Assembly (NCBI RefSeq): GCF_017912535.1
Contig: NZ_JAERQK010000001.1
Location: forward strand, 496,001-560,000
Source of the DNA: Motiliproteus sediminis
GTDB lineage: Bacteria; Pseudomonadota; Gammaproteobacteria; Pseudomonadales; Balneatricaceae
DNA length: 64,000 nt
Direction of reading: 5' to 3'
Part shown: positions 28,381 through 37,713 of the stretch, one piece after another
Layout: each line of letters starts with the position of its first letter
Numbering within the stretch: position 1 is the first letter of the stretch
Program-made: the position numbers and the translations under genes
Notes under the pieces: generated by a model
The model's input: only the letters and a program-made list of their open reading frames with translations
Database searches by the model: none
What the model was told of the DNA's origin: nothing

Positions 28381-28408
28381 GTATCCGCGGATACGGGAGA
28401 TCCCGTAT
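28381..28408. promoter_or_regulatory. Overlapping palindromes near the kinase promoter
   Basis: GTATCCG and CGGATAC (28381-28394) form a perfect 14-bp palindrome. Overlapping it, ATACGGGA (28391-28398) and TCCCGTAT (28401-28408) pair around GA. The sequence TATACT at 28406-28411 could be the kinase -10 box, so a bound protein would block it. A matching -35 box is not evident. Confidence 0.5.
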
Positions 28409-28445
28409 ACTGGGCGCTGGCTCAATTCAGAGAAGAACGATAACA

Positions 28446-31256
28446 ATGCTTCTGGGCTCACAACTGGTTCGCCGTTTTTTCTTTACTCTGGTTACGATCA
28501 TCGTGCTGTTCGCGTTGGCGATCTATTTCTATTCGGTGCCGTTGATCAAGAACACCGTGTACGACATCGAACGCAACGCCAGCCGCATTGCACTGAACAA
28601 CGTGTTCGAGCTGGCCAACAAGATTCAGTTCAACCTCGAAGGCTACCGCCAGCAGGCGGTGGAATCCCATAAAAAGCAGCTGCGTACGGTCGTTGGTTTT
28701 GCCGAGTCCTACGCCAAGGATTACTTTGAGCGCGCGGCGCGCGGCGAGATGGCTGAGGCCGAGGCTCGCCGGCGAGTATTCGAAGGGCTGCGAAAATTCA
28801 CATATGGCAACAACGATTACATCTGGATTGCCGGCTATGACACTGTACTGGTATCACACCCCGATACCCGCTTTCACGGTGCCGATACCACCGAAGTTCT
28901 GAGCCACGATGGCGAGCAGATCATTGCCAATATCGTTGATTTCGCCCGCTCCAACGGTGACGGCTATTACCAGTACCCCTGGCAGCGCCTGGACCAGACC
29001 GAAGTCGTCGACAAAATGTCCTATGTGAAGGACTTTCCCCAGTGGGGTTTTGTTATCGGTTCCGGCGTCTATCTGGATGATATCGACGCGGAAGTGCGCC
29101 AGCGCAAGCAGCAGGCGATGACCGAGCTTCGCCAGGCGCTGGAAGAGATCCGCATTGCCAAAACCGGCTACATGTATATCTTCGATGCCGGTGGCAACAT
29201 GCTGATTCACCCCAACGCCAACCTCGACGGCATCAATTTTCTCGATCAGCTGAATCCGGTTACCGGCAAGTCTATCGCGCGTGAATTGATCGCCGTAGCC
29301 GACACTGGGCGCGAACACTTCTACAAGTGGGATAAACCCTCCGATCCGGGTAACTACGTCTACGAGAAGTTGTCGCTGGTGCGCTACCTCGACGGTTTTA
29401 ACTGGTATATCGGATCTTCGGTGTACGTTGACGAGCTGCAGCGCAGTTCCGAGGTGTTGAGCGAGCGCATCATGACCATTACTGCCGTGGTGCTGGTGAT
29501 GGCCATATTCATGGCATTGGTGTTCGTGTCGCGGATTGCCGCGCCTATTCGCAAGCTGGCGGACACCGCCGAACGGGTTAGCGGCGGCGACCTCAGTGCC
29601 CAAAGCGGCATTCGTGGCGACGACGAGATCGGCGTACTGGCCCATACCTTTGACGAAATGGTGCGGCGCCTCAGCACCAGCATCCAGACCCTGGACCACA
29701 AGGTGCAGGTCCGCACCCGGGAACTGGCCACCATTGAAGAGCAGCAGCGGATGATCCTTGATGCGCTGCCGGCCCAGATCGCCTATGTGGGACGGGATTT
29801 CCGCTATCGCTTCGTCAACCAGCGCTACGCCGAGATGTTTGGATTCAGCAAGGATGAAGTGGTGGGTAAAACGCTGGAAGAGGTGATGGGCCGAGAGATG
29901 CTGGATCATATCTCTCCCCAGATTGACCAGACCCTCTGTGGTGAGGAAACCACCTTTGAATACAGTTTCAGACGTGGCGACCGCGAGCTGATCACCAAGC
30001 GCAATCTGATTCCGCAAGTCTCATCCGACGGTTTTGTTACCGGCATCCTTAACCTGTCGCTGGATATCACCACAGAAAAGGAAACCGAGCGCAAACTGAC
30101 CGAAGCACAGAGAATGGGCGCGGTGGGTCAGTTGGCAGGTGGTCTGGCACACGATTTCAATAACTTGCTGACCGTTATTATCGGAAACCTGATCTCTTTG
30201 TGCGAGCGTCATCAGGGTAACGCCGAGCTGGAACGCTATCTGGAACCGGCGATTCGCGCCAGCCGCCGCGGCGCCGACATCACCAGTCGTTTGCTCGCAT
30301 TCTCCCGGAAGCAACCGTTGCAGCCGACCGCCGTTGATGTGGTGGCGCTGGTTCAAGAGGGGATCGAACTGCTCAAGGGCGGCCTGCCCAGCAATATCGA
30401 TATCGAATTTGACCCGGATGATGTGGAGTGCCGCGCGTATGTCGACGCCAGTCAGCTGGAAAACGTGCTGTTCAACCTGTCACTGAACGCGAGAGACGCC
30501 ATGCCCAAAGGCGGAACGCTGCAGGTCACCTTACGCGAGCGTTGGGTGCAGGTGCCGCTGGATTATGATGAAGCAGTGGTGCCCGGCGATTACCTGGAGA
30601 TCCGGGTCAAGGATACCGGCGTTGGTTTCAGCGAAGAGGGGCTGTCACGGGCCTTCGAGCCCTTCTTTACCACCAAGGGTGGTGCCGGCAGCGGGCTGGG
30701 GCTCAGTATGGTGTACGGTTTCGTCAAGCAGTCGCAGGGTTATATTCGCCTGGACAGTGCACCGGGCAAGGGTGCCGAGGTACGTATGCTGTTACCAGCG
30801 GTGCCTGCCAACTACGTTGCTGACGATGGCATGAACGGCACAATGCTGGGTAGCGGGTCCGGCGACGGCCGGTTGGTACTGCTGGTTGAAGACGATGCAG
30901 ACGTGCGCAATATTATTCGCGAGCAGCTTTCGGATATGGGGTACGCGGTGGTTGAGGCCTGCGACGGCGATGAAGCAAGCACCCTTTTGGAGAGCTTGCC
31001 GGGGCTGTACGCCGTTGTTTCCGATGTGATCATGCCGGGCCAAACAGATGGTTTTGAACTGGCCGCGCAAGTGAATCGCGAACATCCCGAGGTTCACGTG
31101 GTATTGATTACCGGCTACTCCTTCGAGCAGCAAAGCCGTGGCAGTAGCGGCGCACGTTATGAACTACTGCGCAAACCCTTTGCTCCGGAAGCGTTGAAAT
31201 CCGCACTGGATCAATCTGGAAAACGTAAGAAAGAACAAGGAAATCCATCAGCGTGA
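28446..31256 (+). CDS. Hybrid sensor histidine kinase with double Cache, HAMP, PAS and receiver
   Basis: A 936-aa membrane kinase. A first membrane helix at about residues 9-31 is followed by a long periplasmic part with two related Cache modules (YGNNDYIWIAGYDTVLVSHP...WGFVIGSGVYLDDI is one; KTGYMYIFDAGGNMLIHPNA...FNWYIGSSVYVDEL the other, each in split form). A second helix lies near 339-361, then HAMP, a PAS domain (about 440-555), HisKA with His569 in GGLAHDFNNLL, an ATPase with DTGVGF and GLGLSMVYG, and a C-terminal receiver with Asp860 in VSDVIMPG. Its stop overlaps the next gene. Probably senses the substrate of the divergent ABC operon. Confidence 0.92.
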   Translation: MLLGSQLVRRFFFTLVTIIVLFALAIYFYSVPLIKNTVYDIERNASRIALNNVFELANKIQFNLEGYRQQAVESHKKQLRTVVGFAESYAKDYFERAARGEMAEAEARRRVFEGLRKFTYGNNDYIWIAGYDTVLVSHPDTRFHGADTTEVLSHDGEQIIANIVDFARSNGDGYYQYPWQRLDQTEVVDKMSYVKDFPQWGFVIGSGVYLDDIDAEVRQRKQQAMTELRQALEEIRIAKTGYMYIFDAGGNMLIHPNANLDGINFLDQLNPVTGKSIARELIAVADTGREHFYKWDKPSDPGNYVYEKLSLVRYLDGFNWYIGSSVYVDELQRSSEVLSERIMTITAVVLVMAIFMALVFVSRIAAPIRKLADTAERVSGGDLSAQSGIRGDDEIGVLAHTFDEMVRRLSTSIQTLDHKVQVRTRELATIEEQQRMILDALPAQIAYVGRDFRYRFVNQRYAEMFGFSKDEVVGKTLEEVMGREMLDHISPQIDQTLCGEETTFEYSFRRGDRELITKRNLIPQVSSDGFVTGILNLSLDITTEKETERKLTEAQRMGAVGQLAGGLAHDFNNLLTVIIGNLISLCERHQGNAELERYLEPAIRASRRGADITSRLLAFSRKQPLQPTAVDVVALVQEGIELLKGGLPSNIDIEFDPDDVECRAYVDASQLENVLFNLSLNARDAMPKGGTLQVTLRERWVQVPLDYDEAVVPGDYLEIRVKDTGVGFSEEGLSRAFEPFFTTKGGAGSGLGLSMVYGFVKQSQGYIRLDSAPGKGAEVRMLLPAVPANYVADDGMNGTMLGSGSGDGRLVLLVEDDADVRNIIREQLSDMGYAVVEACDGDEASTLLESLPGLYAVVSDVIMPGQTDGFELAAQVNREHPEVHVVLITGYSFEQQSRGSSGARYELLRKPFAPEALKSALDQSGKRKKEQGNPSA

Positions 31257-31975
31257 CCACCACCAATAAGAAGCTGATTTACGTCATCGAAGACGAACCC
31301 GATATCGCCAGCATGGTTTGCAACGAGCTGGAGAACTTCGGCTTTGCTACCGCATCGTTCCGTACCGGGGCGTTGGCGTCACAAGCGATTCGTCGCCGCC
31401 AGCCGGATCTGTGCATCGTCGATCTGGGACTGCCCGATATGGACGGGCTGGGGTTGGTGCGTGAACTCTGTGACAGCCATCGCATCGGCGTGGTGATACT
31501 GACGGGGCGCGGCAGCCTGCCGGACCGGGTGTTAGGGCTGGAGATCGGCGCGGACGATTACATCACCAAACCGTTCGATCCACGTGAGCTGGTTGCCCGT
31601 ATCAACAGCCTCATCCGCCGGCTGGAACAGATCGACAGCACTGCGCAGGCACCATCCAGAGCCGCACGGTTCGGCGACTGGCGCTTCGATCCTGCCACCC
31701 TGACCCTGACCAATGACGATGGACGCGCAGAAACTCTTAGCTCGGCCGAGTCCGACCTGTTGCTGGTGTTGCTGCGTGCACCCAAGCAGGTGTTGAGCCG
31801 CGACCGTCTGATGGGTGACCTGATGGGCCGCGAATCGATGCCGTTTGATCGCAGCATTGATGTACGTATGTCGCGCATTCGCAAGAAGCTGGAGGAAGAC
31901 CCCAAAAACCCGCGCCTGATCAAGACTGTTTATGGCGTTGGCTATCTTTTGAGCGTTTCGGTGGAGTGGTTGTAA
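31253..31975 (+). CDS. OmpR/PhoB-family response regulator
   Basis: A 240-aa transcription factor with a receiver (Asp57 in CIVDLGLPDMDG, Lys in YITKPFDP) and a C-terminal winged helix (SRDRLMGDLMGRE, then RSIDVRMSRIRKKLEEDPKNP). The start is a GTG overlapping the hybrid kinase stop codon, so the pair is translationally coupled. The kinase's own receiver suggests either a relay or feedback step before this regulator. It probably controls the divergent liv operon (inference). Confidence 0.93.
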   Translation: MTTTNKKLIYVIEDEPDIASMVCNELENFGFATASFRTGALASQAIRRRQPDLCIVDLGLPDMDGLGLVRELCDSHRIGVVILTGRGSLPDRVLGLEIGADDYITKPFDPRELVARINSLIRRLEQIDSTAQAPSRAARFGDWRFDPATLTLTNDDGRAETLSSAESDLLLVLLRAPKQVLSRDRLMGDLMGRESMPFDRSIDVRMSRIRKKLEEDPKNPRLIKTVYGVGYLLSVSVEWL

Positions 31976-32002
31976 CCGCGTGAAAAAAATTGTGGGAGGG
32001 GG

Positions 32003-32030
32003 TTGTCAAAGCGGCACAGCCACCTATAAT
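32003..32030 (+). promoter_or_regulatory. Promoter of the tRNA-Val gene
   Basis: TTGTCA (32003-32008), a 16-bp spacer and TATAAT (32025-32030), followed by a GC-rich start region (ACGCCCC). Such GC-rich discriminators are usual for stringently controlled stable RNA genes. Confidence 0.8.
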
Positions 32031-32049
32031 ACGCCCCACATTGCACGAC

Positions 32050-32126
<77 letters not shown>

Positions 32127-32152
32127 AATTCAGACTGTTAAATCAGTCGCTT

Positions 32153-32184
32153 AAAACCCGAGGCGAAAGTCTCGGGTTTTTTGT
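32153..32184 (+). terminator. Rho-independent terminator after tRNA-Val
   Basis: AAAACCCGAG (32153-32162) and CTCGGGTTTT (32171-32180) pair around an 8-nt loop and lead into a T-rich run. Confidence 0.92.
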
Positions 32185-32237
32185 TTTTAGGTCGTGTCAC
32201 CTATATATCACCAAGTGGTTGGTGCTGTTCTTGTCCT

Positions 32238-32435
32238 CTAGAGCATTAGTAACCGTCGCTTAGGAAGCGTTGCTCTCTGCTCCTGCGTTGTCCTTAAAAA
32301 AACTAGGTTCCCTTTTTCCGGTCGGACCGAAATCCGTAAAGCTAAGCCCTCCTTGTCGGTGATTTCAGAGAATAGGGGAACAAGAGCTGATAGAGAAACG
32401 TGCTCTTGTCGGCCTTGGGCACATAGCTGACGCAT
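32238..32435 (-). pseudogene. Possible relic of a tyrosine-integrase N-terminus
   Basis: A 65-codon minus-strand frame contains ITDKEGLALRISVRPEKGN followed by LVFLR, which fits the arm-binding domain pattern of phage/island integrases (a 'tD.eGL.lRvs..kG.ivF..R' pattern). The frame then runs out, with no catalytic domain. It lies about 110 bp past the 3' end of tRNA-Val, a classic integration site. I found no second copy of the tRNA end. The rest of 32185-32463 shows nothing clear. Identification is tentative. Confidence 0.35.
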
Positions 32436-32463
32436 CCAAGCTTAGATTCTATCGGATTGGCTA

Positions 32464-33045
32464 TTATTGGAGATCGGCTGCTATCGCTGTCGTCAATTGG
32501 TCAACAGCCAGGGATAGCGCCTCAACCAGGGCAGGGTAGCCGTCCTCCGTCAGCGCTACCTTGATGTCAAAACCGGAGCTGTGTGTGGCGCTGCTCCCTG
32601 ACGCGGTTATTGCCCATTCACCGCGTAGCTCGGCATGTCCGGTATGGACCCCGTTAAGCTTCGTGAGCCTGAGGTGGAGGGTGGCCGCTGCGATGTTTCC
32701 TGTGCGTTCGCTTGTTGGCTCTATCCGATACAGGTCTTGCTTGTGCCTCAGGTCCGTCAACAGCCGTTGTGACAGTTGTCCAGCGATTGGGCTCGCCCAT
32801 TGATGCAGGCGGGCGTTGACGACCTCGGTTGTCGAGGTGGCATAGACGATACCGGGCTGGCGCAGATGATCGGCAAGTTCGATCCGCGCGACCAGTAGCA
32901 AGGGGGCACTGTCAGGGAGGGCTTTATCCACAAGTGCCTGTTCCGGCAGTGGCAACAGATAGTAGACCGGCAACGTTGCGTTATTCCCGGTTCCGGCACA
33001 GCCGTTCAGAAGAATAATAAATAGAACAATCGTCCATGTTCTCAT
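32464..33045 (-). CDS. pqiC: PqiC-like outer-membrane lipoprotein
   Basis: A 193-aa lipoprotein of the ABC-type transport auxiliary (DUF330) family. The signal peptide ends in a lipobox with Cys16 (LLNGCAGTG), so it is lipid-anchored; residue after Cys is Ala, consistent with outer-membrane sorting. In E. coli, PqiC forms a ring that receives the PqiB needle. Its start overlaps the pqiB stop by 4 bp. Confidence 0.88.
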   Translation of the reverse strand: MRTWTIVLFIILLNGCAGTGNNATLPVYYLLPLPEQALVDKALPDSAPLLLVARIELADHLRQPGIVYATSTTEVVNARLHQWASPIAGQLSQRLLTDLRHKQDLYRIEPTSERTGNIAAATLHLRLTKLNGVHTGHAELRGEWAITASGSSATHSSGFDIKVALTEDGYPALVEALSLAVDQLTTAIAADLQ

Positions 33046-34715
33046 TGCGGCTGCCCTTTGGTCGGAATTGGATCGGGTCGGCTGTTGCCAAAGATCAACG
33101 CATTGGGCTTCTCATGTAATTGGCGGGCGATAGGGCGCAACTGTTGGATCAGCGCGGTAACTTCGGCCAGCGCGTCGGTCAGTTGCTGGTAGGACGCTGA
33201 TTCCGGATCAAAGCCGCTCAGAGTCGTGGTTAGCTGCTGCAGACTTTGCCTGAGTTCGGCGGGCAGTGCGGTGATATCCTGCTGCTGCAGCAGGATCCGA
33301 GCCTCCTGCGCCAGCTGCTCGGCCGCTGTCACCGCGCGTTCGGATGAGGCTAGCGTTCGGTTAAGTGAACTGATGGTCTGTTCCAGCGGCAGACTGTTGA
33401 GCTTTCGGGCCAGATCCATGATCTGTTTTTGCACTTCGGCAAAGCTGCCCTGTTTGGTGGGAAACACCGGATAGCCGGCGAAGGTCTGTGGGGTATGAGC
33501 GGCCTCGTCCGGGTGAAAATCGGTATCGATGAAGAGCGCCCCGGTTACCAGGTTTCCTATCTTCAGTGTGCCTCTGAGGCCGCGACCAAACTCTTGATCT
33601 ATGAGGGCTTCAAACGCGGTCAAATCATCAGAGTCTGACTGATTATAGAGCCGCTCCACCTCGATACTGACCAAAACCGGGATTTTTTTGGAGTCCAAGC
33701 CGCCATTGGAGGTATCGATGTCCGGCAGGTCACGCGACATGCGGCTGCGCAGGGGCAGCTGCTTTACGGTGCCAATACGTAAACCGCGATACTCGACCGG
33801 CGCCAGCGGCTGCAAGCCCCTGACCGACTCGTCGAACAGCATGACGTACTCAAGGTAGTGATCAAACAGTCCTTCGCGGACCTGGTCGAGGTCGTCGTAC
33901 AGGCGGAACCGGGTCAGTTGCTGGGTGATGGGTTCGCCTTGCTCGGTCGGGTCCATGTCACCGAAAGTGACGCCGCCCCTGAGCAAGCTCTCCAGCGATG
34001 CCAGTTTGACTTCAAACCCCTCGGCGTTGAACCGCAGGTCGACTCCGGAACTTAACCAGAAGCGCGACCCAGTGTTAACCAGGCGGTCGTAGGGGGCAAA
34101 TATAAACAGTTGGTAGATGGCTTGCTTCTCATTCACGTCGTAGTGGCTTTCCTCCACCCTGCCCACAGTAAAGCCCTCATAGATGACCGGAGCGCCAACG
34201 CCCAACTTTTCCGCTTCTCTGTGGGTCAACGACAGCCGCAGCCCCTTGGTGTCCGGCGCCGCCACCGGGGGCAGATCAAGAACGGTGAAGCTATCTTCGG
34301 CGACGCTGGATACTCCCGGTTGTAACTGGATATAAGCGCCGGAGAGCAGTGTTTCCAATCCAGATACGCCCTCGCGCCCAATGCGGGGCTTGACGGTCCA
34401 AAACAGGCTGTCTTTGCGCAGCATGCGACTGGCGTCCTTATTCATCTGGGCGGTGGCCAGGATGTAGTCGTAGTTCTCGCTCAGGGTAACAGCGGTGATC
34501 ACACCGACTTTGACGTTCAGCGCTTTTATCGGTGTCTTGCCTGCCTCGATGCCGTCGGCGGACCTCAATTTAAGTGTCACTTCTGGCCCGCTGCTGTTGA
34601 TGTACTGGTAGAGCATCCATGCGCCCATGGCCAACGCGAGCAGAGGAATGATCCACACCGCAGAAAGCTGGTTGCGCTCGGTTACCTGTGCTGTCAGGTG
34701 GTTATCATCAGCCAT
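33042..34715 (-). CDS. pqiB: PqiB-like MCE protein
   Basis: A 557-aa periplasmic protein anchored by one N-terminal helix (about residues 18-38, AVWIIPLLALAMGAWMLYQY). It has three MCE/MlaD domains (starting about 45, 160 and 285, the last with PLAPVEYRGLRIGTVKQL) and a C-terminal coiled-coil-forming helix (about 430-530). PqiB hexamers form a tunnel for lipids between inner and outer membranes. Length matches E. coli PqiB closely. It overlaps pqiA by 8 bp. Confidence 0.93.
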   Translation of the reverse strand: MADDNHLTAQVTERNQLSAVWIIPLLALAMGAWMLYQYINSSGPEVTLKLRSADGIEAGKTPIKALNVKVGVITAVTLSENYDYILATAQMNKDASRMLRKDSLFWTVKPRIGREGVSGLETLLSGAYIQLQPGVSSVAEDSFTVLDLPPVAAPDTKGLRLSLTHREAEKLGVGAPVIYEGFTVGRVEESHYDVNEKQAIYQLFIFAPYDRLVNTGSRFWLSSGVDLRFNAEGFEVKLASLESLLRGGVTFGDMDPTEQGEPITQQLTRFRLYDDLDQVREGLFDHYLEYVMLFDESVRGLQPLAPVEYRGLRIGTVKQLPLRSRMSRDLPDIDTSNGGLDSKKIPVLVSIEVERLYNQSDSDDLTAFEALIDQEFGRGLRGTLKIGNLVTGALFIDTDFHPDEAAHTPQTFAGYPVFPTKQGSFAEVQKQIMDLARKLNSLPLEQTISSLNRTLASSERAVTAAEQLAQEARILLQQQDITALPAELRQSLQQLTTTLSGFDPESASYQQLTDALAEVTALIQQLRPIARQLHEKPNALIFGNSRPDPIPTKGQPQ

Positions 34716-35991
34716 GAATTGGATGCTCTGCAGGATAGGGGATGGGTGCGGTTGGCCAGAGAGTCCGGGAATCGAATACTTTGGCTGACAGCATCGTCAG
34801 GATCACGACCGCGGCGAAATAGAGCGCAGCGGGACCGGGATATATCGCCATCAGGTTCTGGAGCTGCACCAAGGCGACCAGAATCGCGACGACAAAAATG
34901 TCGATCATGGACCAGCGGCCAATGAACTCGGTTATGCGGTAGATCCGCAAGCGCCAGAGAGTCTGTTGAGGAGGGAGCCGCCTGGCGCTTTGCGCTTGCA
35001 GATAAAGCCAGCCAAGCGCCAGCATCTTAGCGATGGGGATAAACACGCTGGCAATGAATATCACCAGCGCAATGGGGTAGGAGCCCAGCTCCCAAAGCAG
35101 AATAACGCCCTCCATGATGGTGGAACCCTCCTGCTGGCCAAGGCTGACGGTAAACATCATCGGATAGAAATTGGCTGGGAGGTAAAAGATGATCGCTGCG
35201 ATAAGAAGCGCCCAGGCGTGCTGCAGATTGATCGTCGGATTAAACGGGTGCAGAGCACTGCCACAACGCCGACACTTAGCGGGGGCATTGCCAGCAAGCG
35301 GGTTGACATGATGACAGAGCTGACAACTTGCATGATTGCCAGTGTCGTGGGTATCTCCCACCTTGATTCCGTGGGGGACAGTGGACGGTACAAAATGCTG
35401 CCAGAGCCAGTGACGATCCGCCAGTGCTACGCACTTCACCACCAGTACAGTAAATAGGCAGAAGGCCCAGAACGCATGCCCCATGCCGACATCTGCCAGC
35501 GAGGCGATTTTGATCAGGCTCACCAGCACACCGATAAGAAACACATCCACCATCAGCCAGGGCTCAATTCGGAAAACCAACCGGCACAGTGCTATGGCCA
35601 AACGGCTCTCAGCTGTGCCGAGTTTGCGTTTTCTGGACTGTAATGCTTTGAGGTGGAGATAAAAAATCATGCCGATATAGAGTGTCGGCAGCACAATAAC
35701 CGTGCTGAAAAGCAGCAGGCCCAGCAAAATGTTCTCGTATTCGCTCATCATCTCAGCAGCTTGCAGCAAGGTTATCTGCTGGGATAAACCTTGTACGCTG
35801 AACGACATGAAAGGTAACGACAGGCTGAACACCAGGGCAATCAGCGCCCCGGTAGATACCGCCAAGGCCGTTTGGTAAGGGGCGGACGCGATCTTGGTCA
35901 GCGTGTGACTGCAGCGCGGGCACTGGGCTTTACCGCCATCCCCCAGTGGGGGTAGCCGGACTACGAGGCCGCATTCCACACATGCAATCAC
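34708..35991 (-). CDS. pqiA: PqiA-like inner-membrane protein with zinc ribbons
   Basis: A 427-aa integral membrane protein made of two related halves. Each half has a zinc-ribbon-like Cys set (CVECG...CPRC at the N-terminus; CQLCHHVN...CRRCG near residue 220) followed by about four membrane helices. It is the inner-membrane partner of PqiB. The start is a GTG with only a weak ribosome site (GCAAGAA), so the N-terminus is somewhat uncertain, but the first zinc ribbon begins right there. Confidence 0.9.
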   Translation of the reverse strand: MIACVECGLVVRLPPLGDGGKAQCPRCSHTLTKIASAPYQTALAVSTGALIALVFSLSLPFMSFSVQGLSQQITLLQAAEMMSEYENILLGLLLFSTVIVLPTLYIGMIFYLHLKALQSRKRKLGTAESRLAIALCRLVFRIEPWLMVDVFLIGVLVSLIKIASLADVGMGHAFWAFCLFTVLVVKCVALADRHWLWQHFVPSTVPHGIKVGDTHDTGNHASCQLCHHVNPLAGNAPAKCRRCGSALHPFNPTINLQHAWALLIAAIIFYLPANFYPMMFTVSLGQQEGSTIMEGVILLWELGSYPIALVIFIASVFIPIAKMLALGWLYLQAQSARRLPPQQTLWRLRIYRITEFIGRWSMIDIFVVAILVALVQLQNLMAIYPGPAALYFAAVVILTMLSAKVFDSRTLWPTAPIPYPAEHPIHG

Positions 35992-36125
35992 GGTTCTTGC
36001 CCCGCTGGTTCAGCAGCTTGGTGGCGGGTATGAATATGCCATCCGGACGCGGGGGTGGCTACGTTCGTGACGCGCCACCGCCCGCGAATGGTCTTGATTG
36101 CTTCGCAGTGCACCGGTAATGCCGG

Positions 36126-37139
36126 TTAATTGAAACGCCAGATAACCCCGACGCTGGCTGTGTTGGCATCTTGATCGTAGAAATCGATATCTGAATCAGA
36201 ATCAAAATAGGCCACGGAAGCATAGCCCGTCAGCGATTCGATGTCGGCCAGTCTGTGCAGGAAGAACGTGGCCGAAATCCCCAGTTCATCGGAATCTCCC
36301 TTTTGACCGCCAAAGACGGGGTTGCCCGCATCATAATCATACTGTCCCACCAACAGGTTGGTGAGGAATGAATAGTTCTGCGTCCTGTAGGCATAGGTGA
36401 GTTGCAGCAGGGTTCCATCGCGCGAAACGGAGTCGCCATCGAGGTCATAGCTACGGTGAATGATGGCCGGGGTCAGTAGTTGCCCCTTGGCGATTACCCA
36501 GTTATAGGAAAGTTCGATCGTTGTCAGGTCGCCGTTGCGATCCAGACTGCGTCGTTCTGCGGCGGTCAGGCCGCCCACGGACTGGCCGCTTAGTTCGCTA
36601 TCAAGGTCCTGATCCCGTGCGCTAATGCTGGCAGCGAAGCCAGAACCCATGATGTCTTCCCAGCTTAGCCTGACTCCCGACGAATCAAGTTCGCTTTTCT
36701 GGCGTGGCGAGCCGGTCAGAAAGGGGTCGGCATAGACCTCTGCGGGGAAAGTCGAGAACAGATAGCTAGCGGCAACGATTCCTTTATCGCCGAACTCCCG
36801 CCGGACACCCAGCTGGGTTGAAAAGTCGAATCGGAGCGCGTCCTGAATCAACGTCCCCAGAAAGAACTGGGTGCGATGCTCAGCAAGGGTATAGCGGAGG
36901 TCGAAGTTGAACGACACGCCACCGGTATCTTTGCTATCCGGAGCGTCCAGTGATGTGATGACGTCGCGGCTCAGTTTGTCCGACTTGTTGCCGGCGACGG
37001 TGTTCGACGCAAGCTCGGCATATTTTACGCCGGCGGACAAAAAGCCGGAAAAGCCGCTTTGGTCTGGGATTTTGATCACTTCCGCCTGTGCAGGCAGGGT
37101 AAGTGTGGCAAGGATAATGCCGACCGTTAATATCCGCAT
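36126..37139 (-). CDS. DUF2860-like outer-membrane beta-barrel protein
   Basis: A 337-aa exported protein. The signal peptide MRILTVGIILATLTLPAQAE is followed by alternating hydrophobic/polar strands rich in Tyr and Ser, and the chain ends in Phe-Asn after an aromatic-rich last strand (ASVGVIWRFN), as in outer-membrane barrels. It fits the DUF2860 family. I start at ATG 37139, nine nt after AGGAG. It reads in the same direction as pqiABC, 134 bp upstream, so a role in the same envelope process is possible but unproven. Confidence 0.75.
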   Translation of the reverse strand: MRILTVGIILATLTLPAQAEVIKIPDQSGFSGFLSAGVKYAELASNTVAGNKSDKLSRDVITSLDAPDSKDTGGVSFNFDLRYTLAEHRTQFFLGTLIQDALRFDFSTQLGVRREFGDKGIVAASYLFSTFPAEVYADPFLTGSPRQKSELDSSGVRLSWEDIMGSGFAASISARDQDLDSELSGQSVGGLTAAERRSLDRNGDLTTIELSYNWVIAKGQLLTPAIIHRSYDLDGDSVSRDGTLLQLTYAYRTQNYSFLTNLLVGQYDYDAGNPVFGGQKGDSDELGISATFFLHRLADIESLTGYASVAYFDSDSDIDFYDQDANTASVGVIWRFN

Positions 37140-37292
37140 AAACAATAGCTCCTAGGAATGGTGAGCGTGCAAAAACTGAATCTAGTTTAGATCATGTCCA
37201 TTGATCTTTTTTCGGCAGCCGGACTTTTGAGACGGCACATGTAACACCATGGCACCGCATCATTAGTTGGCACTATTACCTAGTGCTGATGC

Positions 37293-37713
37293 TCAACTCA
37301 GGATCAGGGAGAGGTCGTCTGTCGCAGCGATGACATTAGCGGGCAAAGAGTTTGGATTTGCTTGCATCCATGCATCCATCCGGTGACTGATATGGGTTAA
37401 TAACGTCGTCGAGGGTCTTAGAGCGTCAACCAACTTTATCGCGCGGGTTAGATCATTATGGTTGGTTGGTGAGCCGCCCGGAGGATGCGTGCAATCAACA
37501 ATAAGAAAATCGATAGTTACGCGCCCAAGCGCGGCGGCAGTCTGCTCTGGCAAGCCAAAGGTGTCGGTCAGATAAGCCACCCTGTTGTTGCCGGTGCTTA
37601 TCTTCCATGCCCACCAGATCGGTCACCGCCAATCGGATCGTTTCAGCCTGAGCAACCATTGCACCTAACCCGAAGAACGTACCCGCCACTGCAGAAGATA
37701 ACCACCGCCTCAT
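37293..37713 (-). pseudogene. Scar: phnD-like start joined out of frame to phnP-like end
   Basis: From ATG 37713 (AAGG upstream) the frame gives a signal peptide (MRRWLSSAVAGTFFGLGAMV, AQA) and then ETIRLAVTDLVGMED, which resembles the mature start of PhnD-type phosphonate-binding proteins. Near 37600 a different frame takes over: VAYLTDTFGLPEQT, LIVDCTHPPGGSPTNHNDL and LTHISHRMDAW, matching the C-terminal half of PhnP phosphodiesterases. The PhnP N-terminal metal site is missing. An internal deletion that removed everything between the two genes would explain this. Not functional as it stands. Confidence 0.55.
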
